Notes under the pieces: model-generated
Databases searched by the model: none
What the model was told of the DNA's origin: nothing
The model's input: the letters and a program-made list of their open reading frames with translations, nothing else
In this document: positions 5,441-7,379 of the stretch, piece by piece
Position numbering within the stretch: the first letter of the stretch is position 1
Layout of the letters: every line of letters begins with the position of its first letter
From: Lentisphaera sp.
Lineage (GTDB): Bacteria; Verrucomicrobiota; Lentisphaeria; Victivallales; GWF2-50-93
DNA length: 7,379 nt
NCBI GenBank assembly: GCA_020721745.1
Contig: DYMC01000117.1
Coordinates: 1-7,379 of the forward strand
Direction: 5' to 3'
Made by a program: the position numbers and the translations under genes

Positions 5441-5468
5441 TTGCAAAGAGAGATCATCGGGCTAGATT
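5441..5468 (+). promoter_or_regulatory. Candidate promoter for the acyltransferase gene
   Basis: TTGCAA (5441-5446) and TAGATT (5463-5468) are 16 nt apart, each with four consensus matches. Transcription would start close to the GGGAGG ribosome binding site (5475-5480), giving a very short leader. The match is weak, and a promoter nearer 5400 is equally possible. Confidence 0.2.
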
Positions 5469-5492
5469 AGGCGCGGGAGGACAGGCAGTGGC

Positions 5493-6473
5493 ATGAGCAT
5501 CAAGTTCAAGAAAATCAGGTATCCGTTCGAATACGCCGCCGTGCTGGTGGTCCGCGCTGTTGTCCGGGCTATGCCACTCGGCTTCATCGCTTTTGTTGGG
5601 AGGATGGCGGGGGCGCTCATATTCATGCTGCCCCCCTTCAGGAGGCTGACATGCGCCAACCTCCGCATTGCCTTCCCGGAGAAGTCCGAATGCGAAATTC
5701 GCGGGATAGCCAGGGAAAGCCTGCAGAATGTGAGCCGGACTGTTCTGGAGCTCTTCTGGTTTTCCGGGAGGCAGGAATATCTCCACCGGATCACAAGCAA
5801 TAATCAACTCGGTGTGGACATAACAAGGAAATATATGGGGGATGGGGGGCTGATATGGATTTCACCGCACATCGGGAACTGGGAGCTGGCGGCTTTCAAT
5901 GTGAGCCATGGGACGAAGATCCCCTTCGCCGTCGTGGTCCGCGCACAGCAAAATCCCTTCATCAACAAGCTCATAGTGGAGTCGAGGAGCAGCGGGGGGA
6001 ACAGGATCATCTTTGAGAAGGGTGCCGTCAAGGGAATGATCAAGGCGATCAGGGACGGATGCTTCCTGGCGACGCTGATAGACCAGAACACGAAGGCGCG
6101 GGACGGCGGGATTTTCGTGGACTTCTTCGGCCTGCCAGTCCCCACCAGCCGCTCGATAGCCTTCTTCGCCAGGAGGATGAATGTCAATCTCGCCGTGGGC
6201 GGATGCCTCCGGGACGGAAGCGGATACAGGATGTTCTGCGTGGAGCTGCCGAGAAGGATCGCCGAGTACGGTTCCGACGAGGAGCTTGTCCAGGACATAA
6301 TGAAGATCACCGAGGATGTAGTGCGGAGTCATCCCGAGCAATACCTCTGGCTATACAAGAGATGGCAGTACATACCGGCCGAGGCTCCGGAGGAAGTCGC
6401 CGTGAAATTCCCGTATTATGCCGCAAGGGCCGCTCCCCGTTTCTACGACAACGCCGCGAAGAAGAAGGTTTGA
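5493..6473 (+). CDS. Lipid A acyltransferase, LpxL/HtrB family
   Basis: Members of this family transfer a secondary acyl chain (laurate in the E. coli LpxL case) from acyl-ACP to the Kdo2-lipid A precursor at the inner membrane, finishing the lipopolysaccharide anchor. The 326-aa protein has an N-terminal hydrophobic segment (about 14-47). The catalytic HX4E motif is HIGNWE, with H126 and E131. DQNTKARDGGIFVDFFGLPVPTS (197-219) matches the family's conserved acceptor-side region, and PEQYLWLYKRW (281-291) is the typical C-terminal signature. The substrate chain and position cannot be read from sequence, so I give no gene symbol. The ATG follows GGGAGG (5475-5480) by 12 nt, slightly long; the nearby GTG at 5489 runs straight into a stop. 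It stands alone, divergent from the lipoprotein pair and convergent with the yjdF-like gene. Confidence 0.93.
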   Translation: MSIKFKKIRYPFEYAAVLVVRAVVRAMPLGFIAFVGRMAGALIFMLPPFRRLTCANLRIAFPEKSECEIRGIARESLQNVSRTVLELFWFSGRQEYLHRITSNNQLGVDITRKYMGDGGLIWISPHIGNWELAAFNVSHGTKIPFAVVVRAQQNPFINKLIVESRSSGGNRIIFEKGAVKGMIKAIRDGCFLATLIDQNTKARDGGIFVDFFGLPVPTSRSIAFFARRMNVNLAVGGCLRDGSGYRMFCVELPRRIAEYGSDEELVQDIMKITEDVVRSHPEQYLWLYKRWQYIPAEAPEEVAVKFPYYAARAAPRFYDNAAKKKV

Positions 6474-6526
6474 CAGTAAATCCAGGCAACGACAAATCCA
6501 CACATAAAAATTCTTGAAACAAGGCG

Positions 6527-6600
6527 CAACACTGAAGTGTTGAACTCCAACGGGGGCGAAAATCCTGCCCATGGAAACTCGGGTTCTGAGATTCTCCCCC
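6527..6600. terminator. Hairpins between convergent genes, possible bidirectional terminator
   Basis: CAACACT (6527-6533) pairs with AGTGTTG (6536-6542) around two bases. A larger imperfect hairpin joins GGGGGCGAAAATC (6552-6564) with GATTCTCCCCC (6590-6600). An A-run at 6506-6510 reads as Us for minus-strand transcripts, but lies about 17 nt beyond the small hairpin. The position between convergent genes suits transcription ending in both directions, but neither hairpin has an adjacent T-tract. Nothing coding is evident in 6474-6639. Confidence 0.3.
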
Positions 6601-6639
6601 GGTGTTTACAGTGTCGCCAGAGAGATTCGCTCCGGAATG

Positions 6640-7287
6640 TCAATCTGGCCGGCCTGCGATTTTCGCAAGCTGCCTGTCGTGTGTCCTGGAGAGGAGGATC
6701 TGGGCGCATATCGAGCCGAGCATGCATAGGAACATATCCCACTGCGTGTCCCAGATGTCGCCCTGCGTTGCGAGAAATGCATTTCCAGCCTCGCCTGTCG
6801 CTACCGACACCCACCATTCGATCATTTCGAAGAATGAGCTGAACGCGATGTTGATGCTGAGGACGAATAGAAACAGCCAGGCTCCATTTTTCACCGGGGA
6901 TTTCCTGGCCAATATCTCTCTTGCGAGAATCGCGGGGACAAATCCCTGGAGGAAGTGTCCAAGACGGTCGTAGTGGTTCCTCGACAGATCGAACTGCTCC
7001 TTGAGCCAAAGCCCGGCCGGTACTTTTTCATAGGTGTAGTGCCCGCCGATTATCAGGAAGATCGCATGGAGGAAGAGGAGCCTGCAGAGGAGCTGCGTAA
7101 GAGGAAAACTTCTCCGGGTGGCGAAAAGGATGACAAGCCCGGCCGCCACCCACGAGACCTCCAGCATCCATGTGAAACGGTCACTGGGATTCAGGCCGGA
7201 GAGCAGCAAGGCGACAAGCGTGGTGGAGAACAGAATTACGTTCTCGCCATTTTCCATGACATGTGGCTTCTCATCGGAATGATCCAT
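6640..7287 (-). CDS. YjdF/DUF2238-family inner membrane protein
   Basis: About 215 aa with roughly five or six hydrophobic segments: near 16-31, 43-56, 65-82, 111-124, 136-152 and 183-199. Family-typical motifs are conserved: SGLNPSDRFTWMLE (30-43), GGHYTYEKVP (81-90), NHYDRLGHFLQGFVPA (104-119), the acidic FFEMIEWW (152-159) and FLATQGDIWDTQWDM (171-185). From memory, E. coli YjdF is of similar length. The biochemical role of this family is not known to me. The frame extends to an ATG at 7350, but that codon sits in the loop of a palindromic repeat and the extra residues look unnatural. ATG 7287 (weak GGTG 5 nt upstream) or 7257 (GAGAAG 9 nt upstream, 205 aa) is more likely, and the choice is uncertain. 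Confidence 0.88.
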   Translation of the reverse strand: MDHSDEKPHVMENGENVILFSTTLVALLLSGLNPSDRFTWMLEVSWVAAGLVILFATRRSFPLTQLLCRLLFLHAIFLIIGGHYTYEKVPAGLWLKEQFDLSRNHYDRLGHFLQGFVPAILAREILARKSPVKNGAWLFLFVLSINIAFSSFFEMIEWWVSVATGEAGNAFLATQGDIWDTQWDMFLCMLGSICAQILLSRTHDRQLAKIAGRPD

Positions 7288-7325
7288 AAAAACACCGTGC
7301 CTTTGCCGCAAGCCGCGCCATCCAC

Positions 7326-7366
7326 GTAGGAGTTCAGTAAACCCCGTCATTTTACTGAACTCCTAC
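7326..7366. repeat. Perfect palindrome with 16-bp arms
   Basis: GTAGGAGTTCAGTAAA (7326-7341) pairs perfectly with TTTACTGAACTCCTAC (7351-7366) around a 9-nt loop. It lies about 40 nt upstream of the likely start of the yjdF-like gene. It shares TTTACTGAA with the palindrome at 343-379, pointing to a common repeat family. It could also be a terminator or stabiliser for a gene beyond the window. Confidence 0.75.
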
Positions 7367-7379
7367 ATATACAAAATGC

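Noticed and set aside
6351..6572. 73-codon minus-strand ORF overlapping the acyltransferase end
   Set aside because: It is antisense to the conserved C-terminus of the acyltransferase and runs through the intergenic hairpins. No motif or ribosome binding site supports it.
7288..7350. ATG at 7350 as start of the yjdF-like gene
   Set aside because: The codon lies in the loop of the perfect palindrome, has no ribosome binding site and adds 21 residues unlike the family N-terminus.

Overview
The window looks like a chromosomal segment from a Gram-negative bacterium. Signs of an outer membrane are a lipid A acyltransferase of the LpxL/HtrB family and two probable lipoproteins. Housekeeping and biosynthetic genes stand among unusually many small palindromic repeats. 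Short hyphenated palindromes of the GGACG…CGTCC type, the plant-like form of LeuD and frequent AGG/AGA arginine codons make me think of the PVC superphylum, perhaps Lentisphaerota/Victivallales or Kiritimatiellota. That placement is inference only; no rRNA or other marker is present.

Layout. Positions 1-440 hold no convincing gene, but are dense in hairpins: a two-hairpin repeat, a nested multi-hairpin block between two copies of an 18-bp direct repeat, and two further palindromes. A 19-codon ORF with a good ribosome binding site follows (442-501), 3 nt before recR (505-1107, +). Positions 1108-1353 are again repeat-rich. They hold an inverted copy of the left two-hairpin element, so recR sits inside an inverted pair with 32 bp of perfect identity. 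They also hold two more GGACG palindromes.

On the minus strand, leuD (4019-3483), a small exported protein of unknown function (3467-2949) and cimA (2928-1354) form a tight operon with gaps of 15 and 20 nt. CimA makes (R)-citramalate from pyruvate and acetyl-CoA. LeuD is the small subunit of the isomerase that acts next on the route to 2-oxobutyrate and isoleucine, and also in leucine synthesis. leuC and leuB are not in the window. Upstream on the same strand lies a translationally coupled pair (ATGA overlap): a small probable lipoprotein (5355-4930) and a TPR lipoprotein (4933-4124).

A 137-nt divergent intergenic region separates this pair from the plus-strand lipid A acyltransferase gene (5493-6473). 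Convergent to it is a YjdF/DUF2238-type membrane protein gene (minus, about 7287-6640), with a hairpin-bearing intergenic region between the two. The window ends with a perfect 16-bp-arm palindrome upstream of that gene.

I see no CRISPR array, tRNA, rRNA, transposase or phage gene. The genes are mostly ordinary. The most unusual material is the non-coding palindromic sequence around recR and the unexplained exported protein inside the leuD-cimA operon.
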